Below are positions 43,106-52,296 of a stretch of DNA of 55,928 nt, in pieces. The first letter of the stretch is position 1, and each line of letters begins with the position of its first letter. The notes under the pieces are model-generated. The model was given only the letters and a program-made list of their open reading frames with translations. It was not told where the DNA came from and searched no databases. Source of the DNA: JAVBLT01 sp031553315 (GTDB lineage: Bacteria; Verrucomicrobiota; Kiritimatiellia; RFP12; DVOR01); NCBI GenBank assembly GCA_031553315.1, contig JAVBLT010000057.1, forward strand, positions 1-55,928, in the 5' to 3' direction. The translations under genes were made by a program, and so were the position numbers.

Positions 43106-44503
43106 ATGTTTTTTTTCAGGAACCGCTCCAAACCCATCATTCGTGAACGCACCGAGCACTGCCTCTCGCGCAACAACATCGACCCCGACGCGCTCAAAGT
43201 GCTCTACCGCCTTTCCAACGCCGGCTATGCCGCCTACCTCGTGGGCGGCAGCGTGCGCGATTTGCTTCTCGGCCGAAACCCCAAAGATTTCGACCTCGGC
43301 ACCGATGCGCGCCCCAACGAGATCCGCCGGCTCTTCCGCAACTGTTTCCTCGTGGGCAAGCGCTTCCGCCTCGCGCACATCGTCTTCGGCAACAAAGTGG
43401 TCGAAACCGCCACCTTCCGCAAGCCGCCGCCCGAAAACGAAGTGCGCGACGAAAACGGTCTCTATCAGCATGAAGACAACACCTTCGGTTCGCCGCAGGA
43501 AGACGCCCTCCGCCGCGATTTCACCGTAAACGGCCTGTTTTACGACATCAAGACCTTTTCGATTATCGACTACGTGGGCGGTCTCAAAGACCTCAAAGCC
43601 CGCGTGTTGCGCAGCATCGGCGATCCCAACATCCGTTTCCAGGAAGATCCCGTGCGCATGATGCGCGCCATGCGCTTCGCCGCCAAGCTCGATTTCTCCC
43701 TCAGCCCCGGCGATTCAAAAGCCGTGCGCAAACACGCCGCCGAGCTTAAAAACGCCTCGACCTCGCGCCTGTGCGAAGAGATCCTCCGCCTTTTTGTCGA
43801 CGCCCGCTCCGAGACCTCCTTCCGCCTCACCTGGGAGCACGGCCTCCTTTCAATCCTGATGCCGGAGCTCTCCGCCTACATCGACCGCACCGGAAAAGCC
43901 GATTCCCCCGTTTGGAGCTGCCTCAGCGCCCTCGACCGCGACCCCGAAGTGAGCCACCTCACCAACGGCGTGCGCTTCGCCTGCCTCTGCCACGCCTACT
44001 TCCAGGAAAGCCTCGCGAAGGCCGCCGCGCGCAACCCGGGCGGCAGGCTCAACCGCCACAAAATCGCCGAAAGCACGCTCCGCCCGATGGTTGGCCGCCA
44101 CCGCCTGCCCAAAGCCGTGTGGATGACCGCCGGCGACGTGATGGAAATGCTGCCCCGCTTTCAGGAAGAGCCCACCCTCGCCCACGGCCGCCACGCCCGC
44201 TTCGCCATGCACAGCATCTTCCCCGACGCCCTCTCCTTTGCGCGCATCATCGCCGGCGTCGACCCCGCAGGCGGCTACCGGGTCGAAGCCTGGGATGCGT
44301 TTTACCGCCTGATCATTGAGCAGCGCCGCCAATCCCGCGAAGCGCAGGAAGAAGGCGCCGACCCTCAGAAAGAGCTCTCCATTACCGATGAAAACGGCGA
44401 AACCCATGTGATCCCCAATCCCCGCCGCCGCCGGCGCCGCCACCGGTTCCCCCCGCGCGGAGGCGCTCCGGCCCCCGCGCCGGCATCCGCCACCGATGCC
44501 TAG
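43106..44503 (+). CDS. pcnB: Poly(A) polymerase / polynucleotide adenylyltransferase
   Basis: A 465-residue class II nucleotidyltransferase that adds poly(A) tails to RNA 3' ends and so promotes decay. The motif LVGGSVRDLLLG (45-56) and the catalytic pair D61/D63 in PKDFDLGT are followed by RRLFRNCFLVGKRFRLAH and VETATFR, very close to E. coli PcnB in wording. The C-terminus ends in an Arg-rich, Pro/Ala-rich tail (NPRRRRRRHRFPPRGG), a likely RNA-binding extension also found in PcnB. The ATG follows AGGAAGG. Confidence 0.92.
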   Translation: MFFFRNRSKPIIRERTEHCLSRNNIDPDALKVLYRLSNAGYAAYLVGGSVRDLLLGRNPKDFDLGTDARPNEIRRLFRNCFLVGKRFRLAHIVFGNKVVETATFRKPPPENEVRDENGLYQHEDNTFGSPQEDALRRDFTVNGLFYDIKTFSIIDYVGGLKDLKARVLRSIGDPNIRFQEDPVRMMRAMRFAAKLDFSLSPGDSKAVRKHAAELKNASTSRLCEEILRLFVDARSETSFRLTWEHGLLSILMPELSAYIDRTGKADSPVWSCLSALDRDPEVSHLTNGVRFACLCHAYFQESLAKAAARNPGGRLNRHKIAESTLRPMVGRHRLPKAVWMTAGDVMEMLPRFQEEPTLAHGRHARFAMHSIFPDALSFARIIAGVDPAGGYRVEAWDAFYRLIIEQRRQSREAQEEGADPQKELSITDENGETHVIPNPRRRRRRHRFPPRGGAPAPAPASATDA

Positions 44504-44515
44504 AGCACCCCGCAC

Positions 44516-45913
44516 ATGAAATTCCGCAAACCCGCCCTCAAGGGAGGTCTGGCCGATGTTTCGGCCGTGATCCTTCCTCTTGCTTTGGCAATGGCCTCCA
44601 ACGCGATCATGCACTTCACCGACCGCGTTTTTCTTGCCCGCCACAGCACCACCGCCATTCAGGCCGCCCTTCCCGGCGGCATTCTCGCCTTCACGGTCAT
44701 TGCCTTTTTCCAATCGATGGTCGCCTACTCGGGAACCTTCGTGGCGCAATACCACGGCGCGAAACGCCGCGTGGCGTGCATCCGCGCGGCGGCGCAGGGG
44801 CTTTGGCTTTCGCTGGCCAGCGCCGTGCCCATCGCGGCGCTGATTCCCGCAGGCATCTGGTGCATGCGCCTGGCGGGCCACGCCCCCGACGTGATCGCCG
44901 AAGAAAAAACCTACTACGGCATCCTGATGCTCGGCGGCCTGACACTGCCCTTCTCGGCGGCGATCACCGGTTACTTCACCGGGCGCGGCAAAACGCGCCT
45001 CACCCTGGCAGTCAACATCACCGGCAGCCTCGCCAACGTGCTGCTCGATTACCTCATGATCTTCGGCCACTGGGGCTTTCCCCGCATGGGAATCGCCGGC
45101 GCCGCCTGGGCCACGGTCATTTCCGGCATGGTCACACCGCTCATCCTCATTGCGGCGGCCCTCCGCGAACCGTTTCTGCGCCGCGTGCGCCTCCGGCGGG
45201 CAATGGCCTTCGACCGCCCGCTGTTCACAGACATTGTGCGCTACGGCGCCCCCGCAGGCCTGCACACGCTGATGGACGTCAGCCTCTTCACCGTCTTTGT
45301 GATGATGACGGGGCGGCTCGAATCCATGGAGTTTGCCGTCAGCAACATCGGCTTCAGCATCAACCACCTCTTTTTCGGCCCCATGATGGGGATCGGCATC
45401 GGCGCTTCGATCGTGGTCGGGCAATACCAGGGCGCCCGCGATCCCGTTTCGGCGACGCGCGCGGGATGGTCTTCCATGAAAATCGCGTGGATCTACATGA
45501 GCGCCTTTGCCGCCGTGCTCCTCCTCTTTCCCCATACGCTGATGACGCTTTTCAAGTCGCCCGATTCCAACTTCCCCCCCGAAGCCTTCCTTTCCCTTGG
45601 CCGATCACTCATGATCCTCATGGTCGCCTGGGGCTTTTTCGACGCCATGACCCTTGTCCTCGGAGGCGCCCTCAAAGGCGCCGGCGACACCCATTTCGTG
45701 ATGTTCTACATGATCCTCATGGGCTGGCTCCTCTGGATGCCGCCCAACGTGATCATCCTCCGCGCCGGCGGCGGCCTGCTCGCCCTCTGGCAGTGGATGA
45801 CCCTCTACACCATCATCCTCTCCTTCGGCATCCTCGCGCGCTGGCTCAGAGGCAGATGGAAAACCATCGGGCTCGTGCGGGAAAAGGCACCCGCAAGACC
45901 GCCCGCGCCCTGA
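44516..45913 (+). CDS. MATE family efflux transporter
   Basis: A 465-residue integral membrane protein with about 12 hydrophobic segments in two similar halves. Typical MATE elements are LPLALAMASNAIMHFTDRVFLAR at the start, MLGGLTLPFSAAITGYFTGRGKTRLT, NITGSLANVLLDYLMIFG, MGIAGAAWATVISGMVTPLILI, and GPMMGIGIGASIVVGQYQGARD in the second half. It exports drugs or metabolites with Na+ or H+. No good ribosome-binding site is seen before the ATG. It lies 12 bases after pcnB. Confidence 0.9.
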   Translation: MKFRKPALKGGLADVSAVILPLALAMASNAIMHFTDRVFLARHSTTAIQAALPGGILAFTVIAFFQSMVAYSGTFVAQYHGAKRRVACIRAAAQGLWLSLASAVPIAALIPAGIWCMRLAGHAPDVIAEEKTYYGILMLGGLTLPFSAAITGYFTGRGKTRLTLAVNITGSLANVLLDYLMIFGHWGFPRMGIAGAAWATVISGMVTPLILIAAALREPFLRRVRLRRAMAFDRPLFTDIVRYGAPAGLHTLMDVSLFTVFVMMTGRLESMEFAVSNIGFSINHLFFGPMMGIGIGASIVVGQYQGARDPVSATRAGWSSMKIAWIYMSAFAAVLLLFPHTLMTLFKSPDSNFPPEAFLSLGRSLMILMVAWGFFDAMTLVLGGALKGAGDTHFVMFYMILMGWLLWMPPNVIILRAGGGLLALWQWMTLYTIILSFGILARWLRGRWKTIGLVREKAPARPPAP

Positions 45914-45937
45914 AAACAATTCTTTTTGAACCACCGC

Positions 45938-45966
45938 TTGACAGCCGCGTCGATTTAAGCAAGAAT
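45938..45966 (+). promoter_or_regulatory. Promoter TTGACA-17-AAGAAT
   Basis: A perfect -35 box with a 17-base spacer to a 4/6 -10 match, 26 bases before the ATG at 45993. Confidence 0.5.
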
Positions 45967-45992
45967 ACACCCACTTTGAAGAAAGGCGATTT

Positions 45993-46826
45993 ATGCAGAG
46001 TATTGTAAACCAGCTGTGCCAACTCCAGGATCTGATCCTGATTCGCGACGAGCACCGCGCCACCGGCGATGGCGGCCATCTGTCGCGCCTGAACCAGTCC
46101 ATTGATGAAATGACCGCGCTTTTGCCTTCCGACATCCGGTCCTTTTTCCAGCGGCTTTACAATCGAGACCACGTCGTCATGTCACCCGTGCACAACGGCT
46201 GCTGCGCCGTGTGCGGCATGCGCCTGCCCATCAGCCAGGTTCAGGCCGTGCGCATGTGCAAGCAAATCCAAAACTGCCCCGGCTGCGCCCGCATCCTCTA
46301 TGAAGAGCTCGACGCCCCCCAATGGGTCGGCAACGCCCCCAGCCGATCGGAGCCCCGAAAATCGGGCGTTTCGCGTTTCTCCGCCGAATCGCTCATGATT
46401 CCCGACCTCAAGGCCGCCCATGCCGCCGACGCCATCACCCAGCTTGCCGAAAAGATGGAAAAAGAGCGCTTCATCTCCCATGCCGACAAACTCATCGCCG
46501 GCGCCCTCGAGCGCGAAGCCGTCCTCAGCACCGCGATGGACAACGGCCTTGCCTTCCCCCACGTCCGCGGCGTGGAAGGCGGCAGCCTCACCCTCGCGCT
46601 GGGCGTCTCCCGCCAGCCCTTCGCCTACGACGCCGAAGGCTCCCAAGTGAGCATCGTCTTCCTCATCACCATTCCCTCCGCCGTCAGCGCCTTTTACCTG
46701 CGCCTCATGGCCGGCCTGACCGAATCCTTCCTCAAGGAAGCCAACCGCGAAGCCCTCCTCGCCGCCGAAACCCCCGAAGCGCTCTGGAAAGCCCTCGTGA
46801 AAACCACGCGCTACTCCGTGAAATAG
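45993..46826 (+). CDS. Zinc ribbon - PTS EIIA fusion protein
   Basis: A 277-residue soluble protein. Residues 1-60 look like a short helical hairpin (LCQLQDLILIRDEHRA). Residues 70-100 form a C4 zinc ribbon (C71-x2-C74 and C95-x2-C98) like the CT398/zf-RING_7 type. Residues ~145-275 are a PTS EIIA type 2 domain with the phospho-acceptor H190 in GLAFPHVRG, plus KLIAGALEREAVLST and FLITIPSA. No other PTS components are in the window. A regulatory phosphorelay role is more likely than sugar import. The fusion looks unusual. The ATG follows GAAAGGCG. Confidence 0.82.
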   Translation: MQSIVNQLCQLQDLILIRDEHRATGDGGHLSRLNQSIDEMTALLPSDIRSFFQRLYNRDHVVMSPVHNGCCAVCGMRLPISQVQAVRMCKQIQNCPGCARILYEELDAPQWVGNAPSRSEPRKSGVSRFSAESLMIPDLKAAHAADAITQLAEKMEKERFISHADKLIAGALEREAVLSTAMDNGLAFPHVRGVEGGSLTLALGVSRQPFAYDAEGSQVSIVFLITIPSAVSAFYLRLMAGLTESFLKEANREALLAAETPEALWKALVKTTRYSVK

Positions 46827-46887
46827 GCGCGTTTGGGCCGGTCGGCCCGCGGGGGGAGAGCCGCCGCGTTCTCTCTCCGCGGAACGC

Positions 46888-46916
46888 TTGCTTTTTCAGC
46901 CGAAAGCTGATATCCT
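46888..46916 (+). promoter_or_regulatory. Promoter TTGCTT-17-TATCCT
   Basis: A fair -35 and -10 with a 17-base spacer. The predicted transcript start lies only about 4 bases before the ATG at 46927, suggesting a leaderless message. Confidence 0.5.
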
Positions 46917-46926
46917 CTGTCACCTA

Positions 46927-47643
46927 ATGGAAACACAACCCGACACCCATCCGGCGACAGAAGTCACGATCCACGGCATACCGGGCGACTATGCCCGCAT
47001 GCGCGGCCTTCTGCTGGCCTCCATTCCCCTGCTTTTTTTCGCCGGCCTGGCCGGCCTCTGCCTCGGCTGGATCCTTCACGCCTGGCTCCATTCCGCCGCC
47101 TGGCTCCTGGGCGCCACAGCCCTGCTCGGCCTGGGAACCCTCTGCTACATTCTGCGCATGCCCGCCATGCTCCGGGCCTACATGAAAGGCGCGCGCGGCG
47201 AAGAAGCCGTCGCCGCCGAGCTCAACCGCCTGCCCGCCGGGTGGCACGTTTTCCACGGCTTCATGCTCAGGCGCGGCGCCGAAGCCGACCACATCGTCAT
47301 CGGGCCGCAAGGCGTGTTCCTCATCGAAACCAAATTCTGGAGCGGCCGCATCCGCGTGGAACACGGCAGCATCCGCGTGAACGACAAAGCCTCCACCCGC
47401 TCGCCCGTGCTCCAGATCCGCAGCCTCGTGATCGCGCTGGCCGACCGCCTTGAAAAAGAAACAGGCGCCCGCGAAAACGCACGACCCGTCATCTGCTTCG
47501 CCGGGCGCAACTTCGAGCAAAACCTCACCCGGAGCGACGAAGTGACCGTCTGCAACCAGCATTACCTGCTCGACGTGCTCACCCAAGGCCCCGCCCGCCT
47601 GACCGAAGACCAAATCGCCCACCTGGCCATGAGCCTCGCCTAA
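46927..47643 (+). CDS. NERD-domain membrane protein
   Basis: A 238-residue protein. Residues ~22-85 hold two or three hydrophobic segments (GLLLASIPLLFFAGLAGLCLGWILHAWL, AWLLGATALLGLGTLCYIL). A NERD (nuclease-related) domain follows: KGARGEEAVAAELNRLPAGWHVFHGFMLRRGAEADHIVIGPQGVFLIETKFWSGRI, with the E..D..ETK layout of the endonuclease-like fold. Function unknown; DNA processing is suggested for the fold. The start at 46927 is preferred to a TTG at 46888. It heads the run to prc and dxs, 18 bases before prc. Confidence 0.82.
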   Translation: METQPDTHPATEVTIHGIPGDYARMRGLLLASIPLLFFAGLAGLCLGWILHAWLHSAAWLLGATALLGLGTLCYILRMPAMLRAYMKGARGEEAVAAELNRLPAGWHVFHGFMLRRGAEADHIVIGPQGVFLIETKFWSGRIRVEHGSIRVNDKASTRSPVLQIRSLVIALADRLEKETGARENARPVICFAGRNFEQNLTRSDEVTVCNQHYLLDVLTQGPARLTEDQIAHLAMSLA

Positions 47644-47661
47644 CCCGAAGGACCCCCGCCG

Positions 47662-49863
47662 ATGAAACGCCTTGTGACCGTGCTGACCCTCCTCCTTCTC
47701 GCCAGCCTCGCCCGCGCGCAGAACACCACCGCCACCCTCCTCACCGCAGCCGCCGCCTGGCAGCCCCAAAAACCCGAAGCGCATTTCGCCGACATTGCCC
47801 GCCAGCTCGCCCGCATGCTCCCCGCCAAACACCTCTCACAAGCCCCGTTTGGCGACGCCATCTCCCAAAAAGCCTGGACCAATTTCCTCAACTCGGTCGA
47901 CTTCGACCGCACCTTGCTCACCGCCGCCGACATCACCCGCCTCCAACCCATGCAGACCCAGATCGACGACCAGATCCGCGCGGGCGACGTCTCCTTCGGT
48001 TTCGACCTCCACAACCTCATCATCGAGCGCCTCGAATCCCGCCATCAATTCGTCACCAACGCCCTCGCCGCCGGCCTCGACTTCAGCCTCGATGAACACT
48101 GGGTCTGGCAGCGCAAAGACCTCCCCTGGCCCAAAGACAAAGCCCAACAACACACCTTCTGGCGCCTCCAGCTCAAAAACGAATACCTCTCCTACATCCT
48201 CGGCAAAGAAATCGACGTGGCCGAAGCCGAACGCAAAAAGCAGAAAGAAGCGCAAAACCCGCCCGCCGAGAAACCCGAAACCGAAAAACAGCCCGGCCAG
48301 ACGATCGACCTCCCGCCGCAAACCCCCGAAGAAATCATCGCCAAGCGCTACCAGCGCCTGCTCGAAGCCTTCCGCGAAATGGATTCCGAAACCGTGCTCC
48401 AGCGTTACCTCTCCGCCGTCAGCCAAGCCTACGACCCGCATACCGACTATATGTCGCCCATGACGGCGGAAGACTTCGCCATGGGCATGAACCTCACCCT
48501 CTACGGAATCGGCGCCACCCTCCGCTCGGAAGACGGCCTCGTAAAAGTCATGGAGCTCATGCCCGGCAGCCCCGCCGAGCGCGACGAACGCGACATCCGC
48601 CTCGTGGAGGGCGACAAGATCATCGGCGTGGGCCAGGGCGACGACCCAATCGAAGACATCCAGCACAAGCCCCTCAACCGCGTGGTCCGAAAAATCCGCG
48701 GCCCCAAAGGCACCAAAGTCGTCCTCCAAGTCATCCCCGTGACCGACCCCATGGGCACCACCACCAAAATCGTCGACCTCATCCGCGACGAAATCAAGCT
48801 CGAAGAGCAAGCCGTCACAGGCCGCGTCGAGACCGTTTCCCTCCCCGAAGACCGCCAGCGCCGCCTCGGCTACGTCCGCGTGCCCACCTTCTACGGCTCT
48901 ATGGACATCCGCCCCGGCAACCCCGGCTACCGGAGCATGACCGACGACCTCCTGCGCTACATCACCGAGTTCAACGACGCCAAAGTCGAAGGCCTCGTCA
49001 TCGACCTGCGCAACAACGGCGGCGGCAGCCTCATTGAAGCCGTCCGCATGGTCGACCTCTTCGTGAAAGGCCCCGTAGTCCAGATCCGCGAACCCCTGCG
49101 CATCACCCCCCTGAGCACAGCGGGCTCGAGCGGCGTTTGCGCCTTCCGCAAACCCGTGGTCGTGCTCATCAACCGCGTGAGCGCCTCCGCCTCCGAAATT
49201 GTGGCCGGAGCCTTCCAGGATTACGGCCGCGCCATCCTCGTGGGCGACCGCCGCACACACGGCAAAGGCACCGTGCAAACCGTCCTGCCCTTCAACGAAC
49301 GGCAAGACGGCAGCGAACGCCTCACCACGGCCAGCTTTTACCGCGTCAACGGATCCTCCACGCAAATGAAAGGCGTCGAGGCCGACATCATCATCCCCTC
49401 GCCTTACGACGTACTCAAAATCGGCGAAGACACCCTCACCGGCGCCCTCCCCTGGACTGCCATCCAGCCCGCCTACTACGGCAAAATCTCCGATCCCTCC
49501 AAGCTGATCCCCGCCCTCCGCGAAAAAGCCTGCGAACGCCTCGCCGAAAACGCCGAATACGCCCGCCACTGCCGCCTCATCCGCCGCATTGAAGAGATGA
49601 CGAAAGAAACCTCCGTGCCCCTCGAAATCAACACCCGCCGCGCAAAAATACAGGCCGAATACGAAATCCGCCGCATTGAGGAAGAAGAACTCAACGCCGA
49701 AACCGAAGGAAAGAAACCCCAAAAGGATGACCGGGCCGACATCATCCTCACGGAAACCTTCGCCATCCTCTCCGACTACATCGACCTCTTCGGCAGCGGC
49801 GACGTCGTCACCGCCGCCGAAGACGACCTGCGCTCCCGCATGTTCCGCCTTTTCGGATTTTAA
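47662..49863 (+). CDS. prc: Carboxyl-terminal processing protease (Tsp/Prc, S41)
   Basis: A 733-residue periplasmic protease with a signal peptide ending ARAQ. An N-terminal Tsp-specific helical domain is followed by a PDZ domain (about residues 270-355: GIGATLRSEDGLVKVMELMPGSPAERD). The S41 catalytic region has SASASE at 507-512 (catalytic Ser) and K535 in HGKGTVQ. A C-terminal helical domain rich in Glu and Lys completes the Prc layout. It degrades or trims exported proteins from the C-terminus. The ATG follows GAAGGA. It is followed by dxs after 3 bases. Confidence 0.93.
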   Translation: MKRLVTVLTLLLLASLARAQNTTATLLTAAAAWQPQKPEAHFADIARQLARMLPAKHLSQAPFGDAISQKAWTNFLNSVDFDRTLLTAADITRLQPMQTQIDDQIRAGDVSFGFDLHNLIIERLESRHQFVTNALAAGLDFSLDEHWVWQRKDLPWPKDKAQQHTFWRLQLKNEYLSYILGKEIDVAEAERKKQKEAQNPPAEKPETEKQPGQTIDLPPQTPEEIIAKRYQRLLEAFREMDSETVLQRYLSAVSQAYDPHTDYMSPMTAEDFAMGMNLTLYGIGATLRSEDGLVKVMELMPGSPAERDERDIRLVEGDKIIGVGQGDDPIEDIQHKPLNRVVRKIRGPKGTKVVLQVIPVTDPMGTTTKIVDLIRDEIKLEEQAVTGRVETVSLPEDRQRRLGYVRVPTFYGSMDIRPGNPGYRSMTDDLLRYITEFNDAKVEGLVIDLRNNGGGSLIEAVRMVDLFVKGPVVQIREPLRITPLSTAGSSGVCAFRKPVVVLINRVSASASEIVAGAFQDYGRAILVGDRRTHGKGTVQTVLPFNERQDGSERLTTASFYRVNGSSTQMKGVEADIIIPSPYDVLKIGEDTLTGALPWTAIQPAYYGKISDPSKLIPALREKACERLAENAEYARHCRLIRRIEEMTKETSVPLEINTRRAKIQAEYEIRRIEEEELNAETEGKKPQKDDRADIILTETFAILSDYIDLFGSGDVVTAAEDDLRSRMFRLFGF

Positions 49864-49866
49864 CCT

Positions 49867-51726
49867 ATGCCCCCCTGGCTCGACACCATTGAAACCCCCG
49901 CCTTCGTCAAAACCCTCCTGGCCGACGAACTCCCCACCCTCGCCGCCGAAATCCGCACGCGGATGATCGAGACCGTCGCCAAAAACGGCGGGCACCTCGC
50001 CTCCAGCCTCGGCACCGTGGAGCTGACCCTCGCCCTGGCCCGCGTCTTCGACTTCCCCTCCGACCGCCTCGTGTGGGACGTCGGCCACCAGGCCTACGCC
50101 TGGAAGCTCATCACCGGCCGCGCCAACATCTTCCACACCCTGCGCACCGCAGGCGGAATCGGCGGGTTCCCCCGCCCCGGCGAAAGCCCGTTCGACGCCT
50201 TCATCGGCGGCCATGCCGGCGTGGCCATCTCCGCCGCGCTGGGCATGGCCGTGGCCCGGGACCTCGGAAAAGAAGAGACCAACGTCATCGCCGTCGTGGG
50301 CGACGGCGCGCTCACCAACGGCATCTCCCTCGAAGCCGCCAACCAGATCCGCCACAGCACCCGGCGCTTCATCCTCGTGATCAACGACAACGAAATGTCC
50401 ATTTCAAAAAACGTCGGCGCCTTCTCGCGCCTGCTTGGCCGCCGCCTGGGCAGCATCCGCTACAACCGCATCAAAGCCGCAGCCGAAGAAGCCGGCCACC
50501 GTATGCGCATGACCCCGCTGCGCCACTTTTACCACGCCCTCGAAAGCGCCGTGAAAAGCCTCATCCTGCGCAACAAAAGCGCCGTATTCGAAGGGCTCGG
50601 CCTGCGCTACGTCGGCCCGATCGACGGCCACGACCTGCCCGCCCTCGAAGAAGCCCTCACCATCGCCCGCGAGAGTAAAATCCCCATCGTCCTGCACATC
50701 GCCACCCAAAAAGGCCGCGGCTACGCCCCCGCCCGCCGCGCGCCCGGCCGTTGGCACGGCGTCGGCCCCTTCGACCCTGAAAACCCGCCGCCGCGCGCCG
50801 ACCTCGCCCTTCCGCCCGCGACCTACTCCGACACCTTTGGCGCCGCGCTCTGCCGCATGGCCGAAACCGACCCCGCCATCGTCGCCGTCACCGCCGCCAT
50901 GCGCGACGGCACCGGCCTCACCCCCTTCTTCCTCCGCCACCCCAGGCGCGCCTTCGACGTCGGCATCTGCGAAGAACACGCCTGCACCTTCGCCGCCGGC
51001 CTCGCCGCAAGCGGCCAGAGCCCCTTTGTCGCCATCTACTCCACCTTCATCCAGCGCGCGGTCGACAACGTGATGCACGACATCTGCCTCCAGAATCTCC
51101 CCGTCACACTCTGCCTCGACCGCGCCGGAATCGTCGGCGCCGACGGCCCCACCCATCACGGCGTCTTCGACATCCCCATGCTCCGCTGCCTCCCCAACCT
51201 CACCATCATGCAGCCCCGCAGCCTCCCCGAGCTCACCGCCATGCTCGAGGCCTCCCGCGCCGCCGCCACACCCTGCGTGATCCGCTACCCCCGCACCAGA
51301 CCCCCCGAAGCGACCGGCTGCGCCCCCCTTGTTTTCGGGAAAGCCGAAGTGCTGACCGATCCCCCCGAAGCCGACTTCGCCCTCTGGGCACTGGGCGACA
51401 TGGTTCCCCTCGCCCAGGCCGCCGCCGAAATCCTCCGGAGCCAAGGCCGCCGCGTCATCGTCGTCAACGCCCGCTTCATCAAACCCCTCGATACCGATTT
51501 GCTTCTCAGCCACGCCCGGCGCGTAAAGCTCATCGCCACCTTTGAAAACGGCGCCCTCGCCGGCGGCTTCGGCTCCGCCGTTTCCGAAGCAATCCACACC
51601 CCCACCCTTGCCTTCGGCTGGCCCGACGCCTTTGTGCCCCAAGGCGAAACCGACCGGCTTTTCGCCGATGCCGGGCTCACCCCCCAAGCCGTGGCAACCG
51701 CTCTAACGAAAGGAATCCAATCATGA
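49867..51726 (+). CDS. dxs: 1-deoxy-D-xylulose-5-phosphate synthase
   Basis: A 619-residue thiamine diphosphate enzyme that makes DXP from pyruvate and glyceraldehyde 3-phosphate, the first step of the MEP isoprenoid pathway. N-terminal SSLGTVELTLALARVFD and VWDVGHQAYAWKLITGR; the TPP motif GDG at 145-147 with NDNEMSISKNVG; the transketolase-like part with YSTFIQRAVDNVMHDICLQNLPVTLCLDRAG and GADGPTHHGVFD; C-terminal FENGALAGGFGSAV. It overlaps pyrE by 4 bases. Confidence 0.96.
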   Translation: MPPWLDTIETPAFVKTLLADELPTLAAEIRTRMIETVAKNGGHLASSLGTVELTLALARVFDFPSDRLVWDVGHQAYAWKLITGRANIFHTLRTAGGIGGFPRPGESPFDAFIGGHAGVAISAALGMAVARDLGKEETNVIAVVGDGALTNGISLEAANQIRHSTRRFILVINDNEMSISKNVGAFSRLLGRRLGSIRYNRIKAAAEEAGHRMRMTPLRHFYHALESAVKSLILRNKSAVFEGLGLRYVGPIDGHDLPALEEALTIARESKIPIVLHIATQKGRGYAPARRAPGRWHGVGPFDPENPPPRADLALPPATYSDTFGAALCRMAETDPAIVAVTAAMRDGTGLTPFFLRHPRRAFDVGICEEHACTFAAGLAASGQSPFVAIYSTFIQRAVDNVMHDICLQNLPVTLCLDRAGIVGADGPTHHGVFDIPMLRCLPNLTIMQPRSLPELTAMLEASRAAATPCVIRYPRTRPPEATGCAPLVFGKAEVLTDPPEADFALWALGDMVPLAQAAAEILRSQGRRVIVVNARFIKPLDTDLLLSHARRVKLIATFENGALAGGFGSAVSEAIHTPTLAFGWPDAFVPQGETDRLFADAGLTPQAVATALTKGIQS

Positions 51727-52295
51727 CAGACCCCGAAGTGCTCGCCATTTTCCAAGAGACCAAAGCCCTCCTCACCGGCCACTTCGAGCTTCGCTCCAAG
51801 CTCCACAGCAACCGTTTCTTCCAGTGCGCCAACGTGCTCCGCTGGCCCCGCCACGCCCAAGCACTCTGCGCCGAGCTCGTCGCCCGCATGAAAAAAGAAA
51901 TCAGCCTCGGCAGGATCGACGGCGTGATCTCCCCCGCCCTCGGCGGCCTTTTCGTAGGCCATGAAGTGGCCAAAGCGCTCGACACCCAGTGCATCTTCGC
52001 CGAGAAGAAAGACGATGTGCTCGTGATGCGCCGCTTCAAAATCAATCCCGGCGAGCGGTACATCGTCGCGGAAGACGTCATTACCCGCGGCGGCCGCGTG
52101 CAGGAAACGATCGACATCGTCAAAGCCGCCGGCGCCGAAGTGGTCGCCATCGCCCTCCTCGTGGATCGCAGCGGCGGCGAAGTTCAATTTGAGCACCCCA
52201 CCTTCTCCCTCCTGCAGATCACCCCCGAAGTGTGGACCGCCGAAGCGTGCCCCATGTGCGCCGCCGGCGAACCCTTCGTGCACCCCGGCAGCTAA
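51723..52295 (+). CDS. pyrE: Orotate phosphoribosyltransferase
   Basis: A 190-residue PRPP-dependent enzyme making OMP in pyrimidine synthesis. The PRPP-binding motif is VAEDVITRGGRVQETI; the N-terminus has the family pattern TGHFELRSKLHSNRFFQCANVL, and GVISPALGGLFVGHEVAKAL follows. The C-terminal CPMCAAGEPFVHPGS is typical of the shorter bacterial form. It starts in an ATGA overlap with dxs and ends one base before the UgpC-type gene. Confidence 0.93.
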   Translation: MTDPEVLAIFQETKALLTGHFELRSKLHSNRFFQCANVLRWPRHAQALCAELVARMKKEISLGRIDGVISPALGGLFVGHEVAKALDTQCIFAEKKDDVLVMRRFKINPGERYIVAEDVITRGGRVQETIDIVKAAGAEVVAIALLVDRSGGEVQFEHPTFSLLQITPEVWTAEACPMCAAGEPFVHPGS

Positions 52296-52296
52296 C

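Noticed and set aside
44496..44512. TAGAGCA after pcnB resembling the MITE end
   Set aside because: Only seven bases match; the following sequence does not continue the inverted repeat.
46837..46850. GGGCCG-GT-CGGCCC hairpin after the EIIA fusion gene
   Set aside because: The loop is too tight and no T run follows, so a terminator is not supported.
47836..50355. 839-residue open frame on the minus strand
   Set aside because: Antisense to prc and dxs, both clearly real; low-complexity product.
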